Below, in pieces: positions 34,531 through 46,364 of a DNA stretch of 64,000 bases; the stretch's first letter is position 1, and every line of letters begins with the position of its first letter. The DNA lies in NCBI GenBank assembly GCA_945888375.1, contig CAMCZZ010000014.1, forward strand, positions 25,378 to 89,377, read 5' to 3'. A program made the translations under genes and the position numbers. This DNA is from Akkermansia muciniphila. Lineage in GTDB: Bacteria; Verrucomicrobiota; Verrucomicrobiia; Opitutales; Opitutaceae. The notes below the pieces were generated by a model. It had not been told where the DNA came from and ran no database searches. It saw only the letters and a list, made by a program, of their open reading frames with translations.

Positions 34531-34869
34531 ATGAGCCCAACCACCTACCACATCCTTCACGTCGTCTCCCTGCTCGCCCTCTACGGCGGCACTTTCTACG
34601 CCTTCGCCGCCCCGGCGGAGACGCGCAAGGGCACCCTGATTTTTTCGGGCATCGCCTCCCTGCTCATGTTGATCTCGGGCTTCGGTCTGCTGGCCAAGCT
34701 CCAGCTCGGCTTTCCGGTCTGGGTGATCGTGAAACTCGTCTGCTGGCTGGGCCTCTCCGCGCTGGGTGGCATCGGCTACCGTCGTCGTGGCGCGGTCGGG
34801 GCGCTCAAGGGGACTGCGCTCGGCCTCGCGGCGGTGGCGGTCGTCATGGTCTACACCAAGCCATTCTGA
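34531..34869 (+). CDS. Small inner membrane protein, four segments
   Basis: A 112-residue protein with four hydrophobic segments: YHILHVVSLLALYGGTFYAF, LIFSGIASLLMLISGFGLL, GFPVWVIVKLVCWLGLSALG and LKGTALGLAAVAVVMVY. The layout resembles SirB-like or small four-helix membrane proteins. Ten bases separate it from the DNA polymerase gene; co-transcription is plausible but functional coupling is not obvious. Confidence 0.65.
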   Translation: MSPTTYHILHVVSLLALYGGTFYAFAAPAETRKGTLIFSGIASLLMLISGFGLLAKLQLGFPVWVIVKLVCWLGLSALGGIGYRRRGAVGALKGTALGLAAVAVVMVYTKPF

Positions 34870-34879
34870 GCGCACGCTG

Positions 34880-37063
34880 ATGTCCGGCGCGCTCTGCGGG
34901 CTCTGGGTTGCTGACGACGGCCGCGTCCATACCTGCGTCGAGACGGCGACTGGCGGGCGCGAGACGCGGGCTGAGGGTTTGCGGCCTTTTGCCTGGCTGG
35001 CGGAGGGTGACTATCCGGCGGGCGAAGGCGTGATGCTCGAGCCGCTGGCCGGGGCCGGATTTTTCACCCGCTTGGCCCTGGCGGATAATCTGGCCTGCTT
35101 CGAGGCGTGGCAAGATGCCTGCAAGGCGGCTGGCGCGAAGGGGCTCGACGTCGTGCGTCCGCTCGAGAGCCAATACCTCCTTCAGGCGCGCCGGCGGCTC
35201 TTTGCCGAATTGCCCTTTGGCCGTTTGCGGCGCTGCCAGCTCGACATCGAAACCGGCTCGGCCTCGGGAGCCTTTAGCGATGCGGCACAGGCGGATGACC
35301 GGGTGCTCGCCATCGGCCTGCGGCAGGGTGGGGTGAATCGTTTTCTGGTGCTGGCAGAGGAGACCGATGCCGCGGAAAAGCATTTGCTGGAGGAGCTCAA
35401 CGAGGCTCTGGCCGAGCTCGATCCCGATACCATCGAGGGGCACAACCTCTTCAAATTCGACCTCGACTACCTGCGCCAGCGGGCCAAGCGGCACAAGGTC
35501 CCTTGTGCGTGGGGGCGTTTTGGCCAGCGGGCCAAGTTTCGCGCCAGCCGGCTCAAAGTCGCCGAGCGCTGGGTGGACTTCCCGCGCTGCGATCTGCCTG
35601 GGCGGACGGTTATCGATACTTACCTGTTGGTGCAGCTCCACGACATCACGGCGCGCGAGCTTCAGTCCTACGGCCTCAAGGAGGTCGCGATCTACTTCGG
35701 CGCGACCACCGATGAAGATGGGCGCACCTACCTGGCGGGGGATCGTATCGCGGCCGCCTACCGGGAGGATCGCGAGACCTTCCTCGCCTACCTCGGCGAT
35801 GATCTTCGCGAGACGGCGGGAGTGGCGGACGTCCTGCTCCCGACCTACTTCGAGCAAACCAAGACCTTCCCCATCCTCTTTCAGGAGGCGACGCTGCGTG
35901 GCACCACCGGCAAGATCGACCTTCTCTTCCTGGAGGACTACTATCACGCCCGTCGGGCCTGCCCGGTGCCTCCGGAAATCGCGCCCTTCGAGGGCGGCTA
36001 CACCCGGAGTTTTCAGGAAGGGGTCTTCCGCCACGTCCTGCACTTCGACGTCGCCTCGCTCTACCCGAGCCTCCTGCTCCTCCTTGATCGCAACCCGCGC
36101 AACGACCCGCTCGGGGTGTTTATCCCGCTGCTCCGCCGGCTGCGGACTTACCGGCTCAAATACAAACAGATCGCGCGCACCGGTCCAACTCCCGAGGAGC
36201 GGGCGGAGGCGCAGGCGCGGCAGGCGAGTTTCAAGATTTTGATCAACTCCTTCTACGGTTACCTCGGTTTCTCCGGCGCGCGTTTTGGCGACGGCGAGCT
36301 AGCGGCGGAGGTAACCCGGCGCGGGCGCGAGTTGTTGCAGCAATTGATCGAAGGTTTCGCGGCGGAGGGCGCCACGATCCTTGAGGCGGACACGGACGGC
36401 ATCTACCTTTCTTCAGAAGCGTATTTTGACCGGCCGGGCGACTTGCTGGCCAAGGTCGAGAAACTTCTCCCGGCGGGCATCGAGCTCGAGCACGACGGCC
36501 GTTACGACGCCATGTGGTGCTACAAGGCCAAAAACTATGCCCTGCGCGAGGGCGACAAAGTCATCTTGCGGGGCAGTGCACTCCGTTCGCGCGGTATCGA
36601 GCCCTTTCTGAAGGGGCTCACCTGGCATCTGATCCGCTACCTTCTGGGCCTTGCGCCGGAGTCGCCGTTGGGGCGCATCGCCCAGCTCCGCCGGGAGATC
36701 GCGGCCCGTGAATTGCCAGTCGCGGAGCTGGCGAAGGCGGAAATCCTCGGCATGAATCCGGACGCCTACGAACGCTTCATCGCGGAGGGCGGCAAGCCGC
36801 GCCGGGCGGCGGCCGAGGCGGCGCTCCAGCTCAACCCGCGACCGCGGATGGGCGAGCGCGTCAGCTACTACCTCACGCCCAAGGCCAAGGGGCGGACGAG
36901 TGATTGGCAGCGGGCGCGACCGCTCGCGCTCCACGATGCCGGCGCGCCGGAGACGGGCTACGATCCGCAGGCCTACCTCGAAAAACTGGACGACTGGCTG
37001 GAGCGCCATGGCGCGCTCCTCGGGGCGGCTCCGGCGGGTGGCGTGCAGGGCGAGCTGCTCTGA
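34880..37063 (+). CDS. Family B DNA polymerase (archaeal-type)
   Basis: A 727-residue protein. DIETGS near residues 122-127 is exonuclease motif I. A HNLFKFDLDYLRQRA block with Asp follows near 190, and DVASLYPSLLLL near 389 and ADTDGIYLS near 501 are the polymerase A and C motifs. The stretch KILINSFYGYLGF between them is motif B. The DTDG in motif C has Gly where the usual family B sequence is DTDS. The protein resembles polymerases of archaea and a few bacteria, not E. coli Pol II. In these bacteria its role is uncertain, perhaps repair or lesion bypass. Confidence 0.88.
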   Translation: MSGALCGLWVADDGRVHTCVETATGGRETRAEGLRPFAWLAEGDYPAGEGVMLEPLAGAGFFTRLALADNLACFEAWQDACKAAGAKGLDVVRPLESQYLLQARRRLFAELPFGRLRRCQLDIETGSASGAFSDAAQADDRVLAIGLRQGGVNRFLVLAEETDAAEKHLLEELNEALAELDPDTIEGHNLFKFDLDYLRQRAKRHKVPCAWGRFGQRAKFRASRLKVAERWVDFPRCDLPGRTVIDTYLLVQLHDITARELQSYGLKEVAIYFGATTDEDGRTYLAGDRIAAAYREDRETFLAYLGDDLRETAGVADVLLPTYFEQTKTFPILFQEATLRGTTGKIDLLFLEDYYHARRACPVPPEIAPFEGGYTRSFQEGVFRHVLHFDVASLYPSLLLLLDRNPRNDPLGVFIPLLRRLRTYRLKYKQIARTGPTPEERAEAQARQASFKILINSFYGYLGFSGARFGDGELAAEVTRRGRELLQQLIEGFAAEGATILEADTDGIYLSSEAYFDRPGDLLAKVEKLLPAGIELEHDGRYDAMWCYKAKNYALREGDKVILRGSALRSRGIEPFLKGLTWHLIRYLLGLAPESPLGRIAQLRREIAARELPVAELAKAEILGMNPDAYERFIAEGGKPRRAAAEAALQLNPRPRMGERVSYYLTPKAKGRTSDWQRARPLALHDAGAPETGYDPQAYLEKLDDWLERHGALLGAAPAGGVQGELL

Positions 37064-37091
37064 TGCCCCGGTCTCAGCCTGGATCCCTCCT

Positions 37092-37206
37092 TGGCCCGGG
37101 TCGCGTCGAGGCGACTTGGCGGCATCTTGCGGAGGGGCACTTGGCTCGAAATAAGTTCCGGGTATTGTTCACCTCCCTGCTACCCCTCCCGCTGCATGAT
37201 CTTGGC
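37092..37206 (+). repeat. Dispersed intergenic repeat family, copy C (truncated)
   Basis: Begins GGCCCGGGTCGCGTCGAGGC and includes GACTTGGCGGCATCTTGCGG, then CTCGAAATAAGTTCCGGGTA. It ends at about 37206, where the remains of a tyrosine kinase gene begin. The later part of the family (CTTCGGCTCC onwards) is lacking or degenerate. Confidence 0.75.
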
Positions 37207-37350
37207 TCAGTTGCTGGTGCCGTAGTATTTTTTGTAGCTGCGGTAATACCGGTAATTTGAATAATACTCGATCCGGCGGGCGGAGAGGCCGTTCAGCACC
37301 ACGCCGAGGAGCTCGTTTTTGCCCTGCTTGAGGGCTTTAATAAGTAGGAT
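37207..37350 (-). pseudogene. C-terminal tail of a tyrosine autokinase (Wzc/CpsD-type)
   Basis: The minus frame reads ILLIKALKQGKNELLGVVLN, then GLSARRIEYYSNYRYYRSYK and KYYGTSN with a TGA at 37207-37209. The GVVLN motif and the tyrosine-rich tail are those of BY-kinases that control exopolysaccharide chain length. About 47 codons remain; the catalytic Walker motifs are gone. The frame then runs into another gene at about 37350, so a deletion joined the two. Confidence 0.8.
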
Positions 37351-37544
37351 GCTTCGGCATCGAACACGGATTTCTCAACGAGGTCTTCCACTTTTTCCCC
37401 ATTATCGACTTGGGCAAAACCGGTTACCTCGGCTACGTAGAACTTGCTCGTGGGGCTTTTACGGTTGGAGCTTGTTTGGGCCAATGCCACCCCGGCCGAG
37501 AGGGCGAGTAGCACGGTAAACGGAAGGAGGGCTTTGGCTTTCAT
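37293..37544 (-). pseudogene. N-terminal part of a secreted protein, fused to kinase DNA
   Basis: The first 65 residues have a signal peptide (MKAKALLPFTVLLALSAGVALA) and a domain start (SKFYVAEVTGFAQVDNGEKV), resembling FecR-type secreted proteins of Opitutaceae as I recall them. After about residue 65 the frame shifts into the kinase fragment in a different frame (SYLLKPSSRAKTSSSAWC) and stops. So codons before 37350 belong to the signal-peptide gene; codons after it do not. It is a deletion product and probably inactive. Confidence 0.65.
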
Positions 37545-37683
37545 GAATTTGACTTATTTTTCACGATGCGAGCCGTCATGTCGAAGACCAATTGGGGGCG
37601 TTTCATTGCCGGGCGGGGTGGATAAGCCCCGCTTTTGAGGGGGATCTTATTTGTCGGGGCCTCTGGGTGTCTGCGTTGGCCGT

Positions 37684-40308
<2,625 letters not shown>

Positions 40309-40496
40309 GGGCGGAAAAGGGGAAAGCAAAGCGCGGCGCGGGCCAAGTGGTCAAGGGAGCGGTGCGGGTGGCCTCGCGCCGGGCTTGCACCGGGCGCGGA
40401 CGGGCCTTGTCTCGGCAATTTCCTTTGTCTCTATCGACCTTTCCCTTTCCGGTTCGCTAAACCCGCCCACGCCGGTTCTCCGCCCTTCGCGACTCC

Positions 40497-43400
40497 ATGC
40501 ATCTCAAAGCGCTCAAGCTTCACGGTTTTAAATCCTTCGCCGATCCCAGCACGCTGCGCTTCGAACCCGGCGTCACCGCCATCGTCGGGCCCAATGGCTG
40601 CGGTAAATCCAACGTCGCTGACGCGATCCGCTGGGTGCTCGGCGAGCAGTCCGCCAAGGCCCTCCGCGGCGGCAAGATGCAGGACGTGATCTTCGAGGGC
40701 GCCGATACCCGCAAACCCGCCCAGATGTGCGAGGTCTCGCTCCTCCTCACCGATTGCGAAAAGCAGCTCGGCAGCGAATTCCACGAGATCGAGATCATGC
40801 GCCGCGTCTATCGCGACGGCGGCGGCGAATACTTCTTCAACGGCCAGCCCTGCCGCCTGAAAGATATCCAAAAGCTCTTCATGGACACCGGTATCGGCCG
40901 GACCAGCTACTCCATCATGGCCCAGGGCCAGATCGACCAGATCCTCTCCTCCAAGCCGGAGGAGCGCCGCGCGGTGTTTGAGGAGGCGGCCGGTATCACC
41001 AAATACAAATCCCAGCGCAAGGAGGCGCTGCAGAAGCTCGCGCTGACCGAGACCAACCTCACCCGCGTGGCCGACGTGGTGGCAGAGGTCGGACGCCAGA
41101 TCGGCTCGCTCAAGCGCCAAGCCCAAAAGGCGCTGCGTTTCAAAAAACTCTCCTGGCGCCTGCGTCACCTCGCGCTCGCCCACCACGGGCACCAGCATGC
41201 CCAGCTCGCCGCCCAGCTAGCCGCGCTCGAGGAGAACCTGATCAAACTCCGCGCCGCCGCCGAGACCCGCCGCGCCCATTTGCACCAGCAGCAGCACGCT
41301 CTGGAGGAAAAAAAAGCCTTCCGCTCCCGCCTCAACCAGCGCGTCCAGGAGGCCCAGCAGGCGGTCTTCGACCTGCGCTCGGAAAAAGAGCAGGCGGAAA
41401 ACGCTGCCAACCTCGCCCAGATCAAACGCAGCGGCTTGGCCGAGCGTCTCGCGTCCTCCCGGGAAAATCTGGGCGAGCTGGAGATGCAGCTGCGCGAACT
41501 CGACGCCCAGGCCGACACCGGTGCGCAGGACAAGCAGATGCAGCTTACCCTGCTCGGCAGCTCCGACGCCGTCTTTCAAGACCGCAACCGCGAGCTCACC
41601 GTGCTCGACGCCGAGCTCACCCAGCTCGAGCAGGAGCTTTCGCAGACCCGGTTTCAGGTGCTGCAATTCGAGAGCAATGTCGCCCGCCTGCGGACCGACG
41701 CCACCGGCTATGAGGTGGACCAGAAAACCTCCGCCCAGCGTCACGAGGCCCTCGCCGCCGACGTCGAGGGTGTGCGTGTGCAGCAATCCGAGGCGGCCGC
41801 CCAGCATGCCGAGATCGGCGCTCGCGCCGAGGAAGCCCAGGTGGGCAAGGCCCGTGCCCAAACCGAAAGCCAGGACCTGCAGATCCAGATCGGCGAGTTG
41901 ACCAAGGAATTCCGCGAGGCGCAGAAAAAGCTTCAGGAGATCGACCGGAATCTCGCCCAGCGCACCGCCCGCCTGCGTCTGCTCCAGCAGATGGCGGAGA
42001 AGTTCGAAGGCTTCGGCGAGGGGGCCAAGGCCGTCTTGCAGGGCCGCTTTGCCCCGCTTTTCGCCGCTGACGCCGCCGGCGCGAGCTTCAAGCCCCGACC
42101 GGTCACCGAGGGGTTGCGCGCCCGGACGGAGTGGGCGCGGGCGGTCGAGGCTCTCCTCGGCGCCGCCGGGGAGGCGGTGGTGGTGGCGGATCTGGAGGTC
42201 GCCCGCCGCATCCTCGCCGAGCTGGAGGGCCAGCAGATCGGCAGCGCCGCCCTGCAAATACCCCAACTCCACACCGCGCCCTCAACGGCTTCGCTCGACT
42301 TGCCCCCCGGGCTGCGCCCCGCCACCGCCGCGCTCGACGGGCACGAAGCCGGCCACCCGGCGCTCGCCCTGCTCGGCAGTTGCTTCCTCGCCGATGATCT
42401 GGGGGCGTTTCTCGATTACTGGCGCGCGCACCCGGACTTTCGTTTCCTCGCCGTGGCCACCGCCAAGGGCGAGCTGGTCGATGCACGCGGAGTCGTTTTC
42501 GGTGGCTTCCGCAAGAAGGGCGGCAACAGCCTCGTCCAGCGCGAGATCGACCTACGTGAAACCGCCGTCGCGCTGGCCGACGACCAGATCGCGCACGACG
42601 CGCAGCGCCAGGTGATCGAAGCTTTGCAGCAGCGCCTCACCGAGGCCGAGCACGGGCTAGAGGACAAGCGGGCCGAAGTGCTGGAGGCCTCCCAGCTGCT
42701 CGCCACTGTGCAGCAGGAGGAGCGCAACGCCCTGCGCGCGGTTGAGGAGCTCGCCCTGCGCGTGCAGCGCATGGATCGCGAACTCGAGCAGCTGGAGGCC
42801 GCGCGGCAGGAGACGCTCACCCGCTTCGAGCGCGCCCGCGAACAGTTGATCGAGGCCGAACACTCCGTCGCCACCGGCCGGGCCCGTATCCAAGAGCTGG
42901 AGGCCGGTATCACGACCCAGCGCACCCAGCGTGACGTGAAGCGCGACACCCTGGCGCAGGCTCGTCTGGAGCTCGCCGAGCGTCGGCAAAAAGTCGAGGT
43001 GCTCGACCGTGGTCTGGCCGACATGCGCCGGCGGCGCGCCCAGCTCGCCGAGATTCTGATCCAGCGCCAGCGCGAGATCGAGACTTGGGCGGACCAGACC
43101 GCCGCGCTCGACCAGGAGGCTGATGCCCAGCGCGCCCGCGCCGGGCAACTGGCGGAGACGCTGGTGGTCGCCGCCGGGCAGGTGGACCAGATCCGCACCG
43201 AACTCTTCGAGGTCGAACGCGCCATCAACCACGTGGAAAGCTCCCAAGACGGCATCCGCACTGATGCGGAAAAATCCGCCTCCGACCTCAGCCGTTGCGA
43301 GATCGAGTTCGCCCAGACCCAGAGTCGCGTGCAGTTCATCGTCGAGGATGTGAAGCGAGAGTTCCAGTTGCCGGTTGATAGTTACGATTGGCGCGGCCTG

Positions 43401-44357
43401 CTTTACCGGGCGGACGAGTCGCCGCCGGATTTGAAGGACCTCGACCTCGAGGACGAAGAGGACGAGCAGACCGAAGCCAGGACGCAGGAGGCCGAAGTCA
43501 CGATTGAAGGCGCGGCCGCCGTCGCCGGAGCCGAGGCCGTGCCGGCGCCCGTCAAGCGGCGCCGCAAGGCCGGGCCCAAGCCTGATGCCACCGAGGACGA
43601 ACTGGCGGCCTTGGCCGCCGCCGCGGATTGGACCGCCATCCGCACCGAGATCGATGCCCTGCGGGCCCGCCTCGCCGGCATGGGCGCGGTCAACACCGGT
43701 GCGATCGAGGAATACGCCGAGCTGAAGCAGCGCTACGACTTCCTCAAGGGGCAGAGCGACGACCTTGCCACCGCCAAAGCCGACCTGGTCCGCACCATCG
43801 ACGAGATCAACCAGACGTCCATGTCGCAGTTCCAGATCACCTTCGATCAAATCAAAAAGAACTTCGTTTACACCTTTCAGACCCTCTTCGGCGGCGGTAT
43901 CGCCAACCTCGAGCTGGTGGTGACGGACGATATTCTGGAATCCGGTATCGAGATCACCGCCCAGCCGCCCGGCACCAAGCTGAAGGGTATCACCTTGCTC
44001 TCCGGCGGGCAGAAAACCCTCACGGCGGTCGCCTTGCTCTTCGCCCTCTACATGGTGAAGCCGTCACCGTTTTGTTTACTTGATGAGCTCGACGCCCCGC
44101 TGGACGAGTCGAACATCGGGCGGTTCACTGACCTTTTGAAGAAATTCGTGCACGAGTCCCAATTCATCATCATCACGCACAACAAGCGCACTGTCTCGGC
44201 AGCGCAGGCCATTTATGGCGTGACGATGGAGGAGCGCGGCGTCTCGAAGACCGTCTCGATGCGCTTTAACCAGGCCCGCGGCGAGCCGGAGGGCCAGTCG
44301 GAGAACATCGCCGAGTCTGTCCGCGGCGCGAAGGCCCGCTCCGCCGCCGGCGTCTGA
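40497..44357 (+). CDS. smc: Chromosome segregation protein SMC
   Basis: A 1286-residue SMC. GPNGCGKSNVADAIRWVLGEQSAKALRGG near residues 32-60 holds Walker A; YSIMAQGQID(Q)ILSSKPEERR and AGITKYKS follow. LSGGQKTLTAVALLFALYMV near 1166-1185 is the ABC signature and CLLDELDAPLDESN is Walker B. Long coiled coils run between. The length is about 100 residues above the usual 1180; an acidic-then-basic low-complexity insertion (EEDEQTEARTQEAE ... KRRRKAGPKP) near residues 980-1030 accounts for most of it. SMC with ScpAB condenses DNA; scpA and scpB are not in the window. 23 bases separate it from the next TPR gene. Confidence 0.95.
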   Translation: MHLKALKLHGFKSFADPSTLRFEPGVTAIVGPNGCGKSNVADAIRWVLGEQSAKALRGGKMQDVIFEGADTRKPAQMCEVSLLLTDCEKQLGSEFHEIEIMRRVYRDGGGEYFFNGQPCRLKDIQKLFMDTGIGRTSYSIMAQGQIDQILSSKPEERRAVFEEAAGITKYKSQRKEALQKLALTETNLTRVADVVAEVGRQIGSLKRQAQKALRFKKLSWRLRHLALAHHGHQHAQLAAQLAALEENLIKLRAAAETRRAHLHQQQHALEEKKAFRSRLNQRVQEAQQAVFDLRSEKEQAENAANLAQIKRSGLAERLASSRENLGELEMQLRELDAQADTGAQDKQMQLTLLGSSDAVFQDRNRELTVLDAELTQLEQELSQTRFQVLQFESNVARLRTDATGYEVDQKTSAQRHEALAADVEGVRVQQSEAAAQHAEIGARAEEAQVGKARAQTESQDLQIQIGELTKEFREAQKKLQEIDRNLAQRTARLRLLQQMAEKFEGFGEGAKAVLQGRFAPLFAADAAGASFKPRPVTEGLRARTEWARAVEALLGAAGEAVVVADLEVARRILAELEGQQIGSAALQIPQLHTAPSTASLDLPPGLRPATAALDGHEAGHPALALLGSCFLADDLGAFLDYWRAHPDFRFLAVATAKGELVDARGVVFGGFRKKGGNSLVQREIDLRETAVALADDQIAHDAQRQVIEALQQRLTEAEHGLEDKRAEVLEASQLLATVQQEERNALRAVEELALRVQRMDRELEQLEAARQETLTRFERAREQLIEAEHSVATGRARIQELEAGITTQRTQRDVKRDTLAQARLELAERRQKVEVLDRGLADMRRRRAQLAEILIQRQREIETWADQTAALDQEADAQRARAGQLAETLVVAAGQVDQIRTELFEVERAINHVESSQDGIRTDAEKSASDLSRCEIEFAQTQSRVQFIVEDVKREFQLPVDSYDWRGLLYRADESPPDLKDLDLEDEEDEQTEARTQEAEVTIEGAAAVAGAEAVPAPVKRRRKAGPKPDATEDELAALAAAADWTAIRTEIDALRARLAGMGAVNTGAIEEYAELKQRYDFLKGQSDDLATAKADLVRTIDEINQTSMSQFQITFDQIKKNFVYTFQTLFGGGIANLELVVTDDILESGIEITAQPPGTKLKGITLLSGGQKTLTAVALLFALYMVKPSPFCLLDELDAPLDESNIGRFTDLLKKFVHESQFIIITHNKRTVSAAQAIYGVTMEERGVSKTVSMRFNQARGEPEGQSENIAESVRGAKARSAAGV

Positions 44358-44380
44358 ACGCCGTCTCTTTCTACCCCCGA

Positions 44381-46333
44381 ATGATCACCCTATCCCGCAT
44401 AAAATTACAATGGGCCGCCGGTGCCACCACTCCGGGCGACTGGTATCTCGGTTTGTTTGGCCGCTACAACCGCCCCGGCGGGCGCGGGCGGGGGCTGGCC
44501 ATCAGCCTGCGCGGTGTGCTGCTTTGGTGCCTAGCGGCCTGCGTGGCGGGCTACTTCGCCGTGGCCGGGTATGTCTTCCACCGTTTGGAGCAAAAGCCGT
44601 ATAACTTTGTCCGCTACGGCGATCTCCTGCTCTATCCGCTTCGTCATAAAGAAATTGATGAACTGCGTGGCCAGGCGATGATTGCGATGGGCTTCGATGA
44701 TCTGAAGCGCAACAACTGGCAGCAGGGCGTGATGAAGCTGCGTATCGGGCTGGATAAATATCCCCGCGATCTGAAGGCCAGGCTCGAGGTGGCGCGCTTT
44801 TTTATCGCCGCCAAGATCCGCAATAAAGCCCAAGAGACCCTGCTCGCCGGTCTCGCCCAGGGCTACCCCGGGCGGTCCTATTTGGAATCGGCCATTTCCG
44901 TGGTCGGCGCGGGTGAAGACTACGAACTGGTGATTAGCATCTGTGATCAGGCCCTCGCGCTGGCCACGGACGCCACCCCACCGGCCGATCGTCGCTGGCT
45001 GGTCGAACAGAAAATCCGGGCGCTGCTCGCCGAGCAACGCAGTGACGACGCCCTGGCCTATCTGGAAGCCGTCACCAGTGCGCTCGACAGCCCTGCCCTT
45101 GGCGAACTGCGCGCGCTCGCCCTGCTGCAATCAAAGCGCATCGAGGAGGCCGTCACTTTCATTGAAGCTTGGTGCCTGCGTGCGCCGGAAGACTCGCAGG
45201 CCCTGCGCCTGCAGGCTCGCGTTTATCGCGAGGCCAAACGCACGGCCGATATGAATAAAGTGCTCGATTCCCTCCGCGCCCAAAACCCCGCCGAGCCCCG
45301 CATCCGCGCCTATGGGATTGTGCAAAATCTGCTGGCCGGTGAAGACCAGCGCGGGCGCGAATTGATCGAGGACTATATTTTCCGATTCGGCGGGACGCCC
45401 GCGAATCTCATTCTGTTGGCGGAGCCGCTCGCCGAGGCGAAGCGCCCGGTGGAACTCGCGATCGTGCTGGCCGCCGCCGCCGAGCGGGGCGTGATTGATA
45501 TCAAGTTGGATACCGCCCGACTGCAGGTCGCGATGAACGAACGCAACTGGGTGGAGGCCCGTCAACTGATCGAGGGGCTTCGCGCTCAATTAAAGAACGA
45601 TACCACCGGGCGCGCCGGTTTGCTGGAGTTTTACGGCAACCTCGTGGCCGCCGCCGCCGATCCGGCCGATGGGGCGCAAACTACCCTCACCAACTACATT
45701 GCGTTGCGCCAGTTGCCGATGTCGATGTATCGCCAGTGCATCGTGATGCTGCGGCAAGCCGGGCGGCCGCAGACGGCCCGCGAGGTCGTGCGTTTGGCTC
45801 AGGGCGTTTTTCCCGCCAACCGCTTCTTGCTGACCGCCCGTGACGAGCTTGAGGCTGAGCTGCAAACCGCCCGCGCCGCCGCCGAGGCGGCCCGGCCGGA
45901 CAAGCAGATGGCGGCGGATTTTGTCACTCCTGAACGCTTCTACGCCGCTTTGGACCGCCTTGTCGCAAGCGAGGGCGGCGGGCCCGCCCTGTTGCTGCTG
46001 CGCGAGCTTCGCAAGGCGGCCCCGGCCTGGATCGCGGGTGAAGGCGAGCCGCTGGCCCGGCGTGAACTCGATCTGTATGCACAGGGCAGCGATGTGGTGG
46101 AACTGCAGGCCGCCGCCCGCCGCTATGTCAACGACGACAAGGTCCGCCTCGCCAACGCCATCTTGGTCGCCACCCGTCTCCATGATGCGGACCGCTCCGC
46201 GGATGCCCGCATCGTCCTTGATGAGATCTTGCGTCGCGTGCCGAGTCATCCGCCGGCCGTTGCCTTGAAAGCCAAGTGGTTCCCGCCCGTCCCGGCGGCC
46301 GTGGAGCCAGCCGCCGCACCAGCCAAACCCTAG
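44381..46333 (+). CDS. Tetratricopeptide-repeat membrane protein
   Basis: A 650-residue protein with one N-terminal membrane segment (RGVLLWCLAACVAGYFAVAGYVF, residues about 46-68) followed by helical pairs such as NNWQQGVMKLRIGLDKYPRDLKARLEVARFF and EAVTFIEAWCLRAPEDSQALRLQARVYREAKR, a TPR solenoid. No enzymatic motif is visible. It starts 23 bases after smc and is followed after 31 bases by a second TPR gene, so both may act together at the inner membrane as scaffold or assembly proteins. Precise role unknown. Confidence 0.75.
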   Translation: MITLSRIKLQWAAGATTPGDWYLGLFGRYNRPGGRGRGLAISLRGVLLWCLAACVAGYFAVAGYVFHRLEQKPYNFVRYGDLLLYPLRHKEIDELRGQAMIAMGFDDLKRNNWQQGVMKLRIGLDKYPRDLKARLEVARFFIAAKIRNKAQETLLAGLAQGYPGRSYLESAISVVGAGEDYELVISICDQALALATDATPPADRRWLVEQKIRALLAEQRSDDALAYLEAVTSALDSPALGELRALALLQSKRIEEAVTFIEAWCLRAPEDSQALRLQARVYREAKRTADMNKVLDSLRAQNPAEPRIRAYGIVQNLLAGEDQRGRELIEDYIFRFGGTPANLILLAEPLAEAKRPVELAIVLAAAAERGVIDIKLDTARLQVAMNERNWVEARQLIEGLRAQLKNDTTGRAGLLEFYGNLVAAAADPADGAQTTLTNYIALRQLPMSMYRQCIVMLRQAGRPQTAREVVRLAQGVFPANRFLLTARDELEAELQTARAAAEAARPDKQMAADFVTPERFYAALDRLVASEGGGPALLLLRELRKAAPAWIAGEGEPLARRELDLYAQGSDVVELQAAARRYVNDDKVRLANAILVATRLHDADRSADARIVLDEILRRVPSHPPAVALKAKWFPPVPAAVEPAAAPAKP

Positions 46334-46364
46334 GGGCAGGCCCAAACCCTCACCCGCTGGCGCG

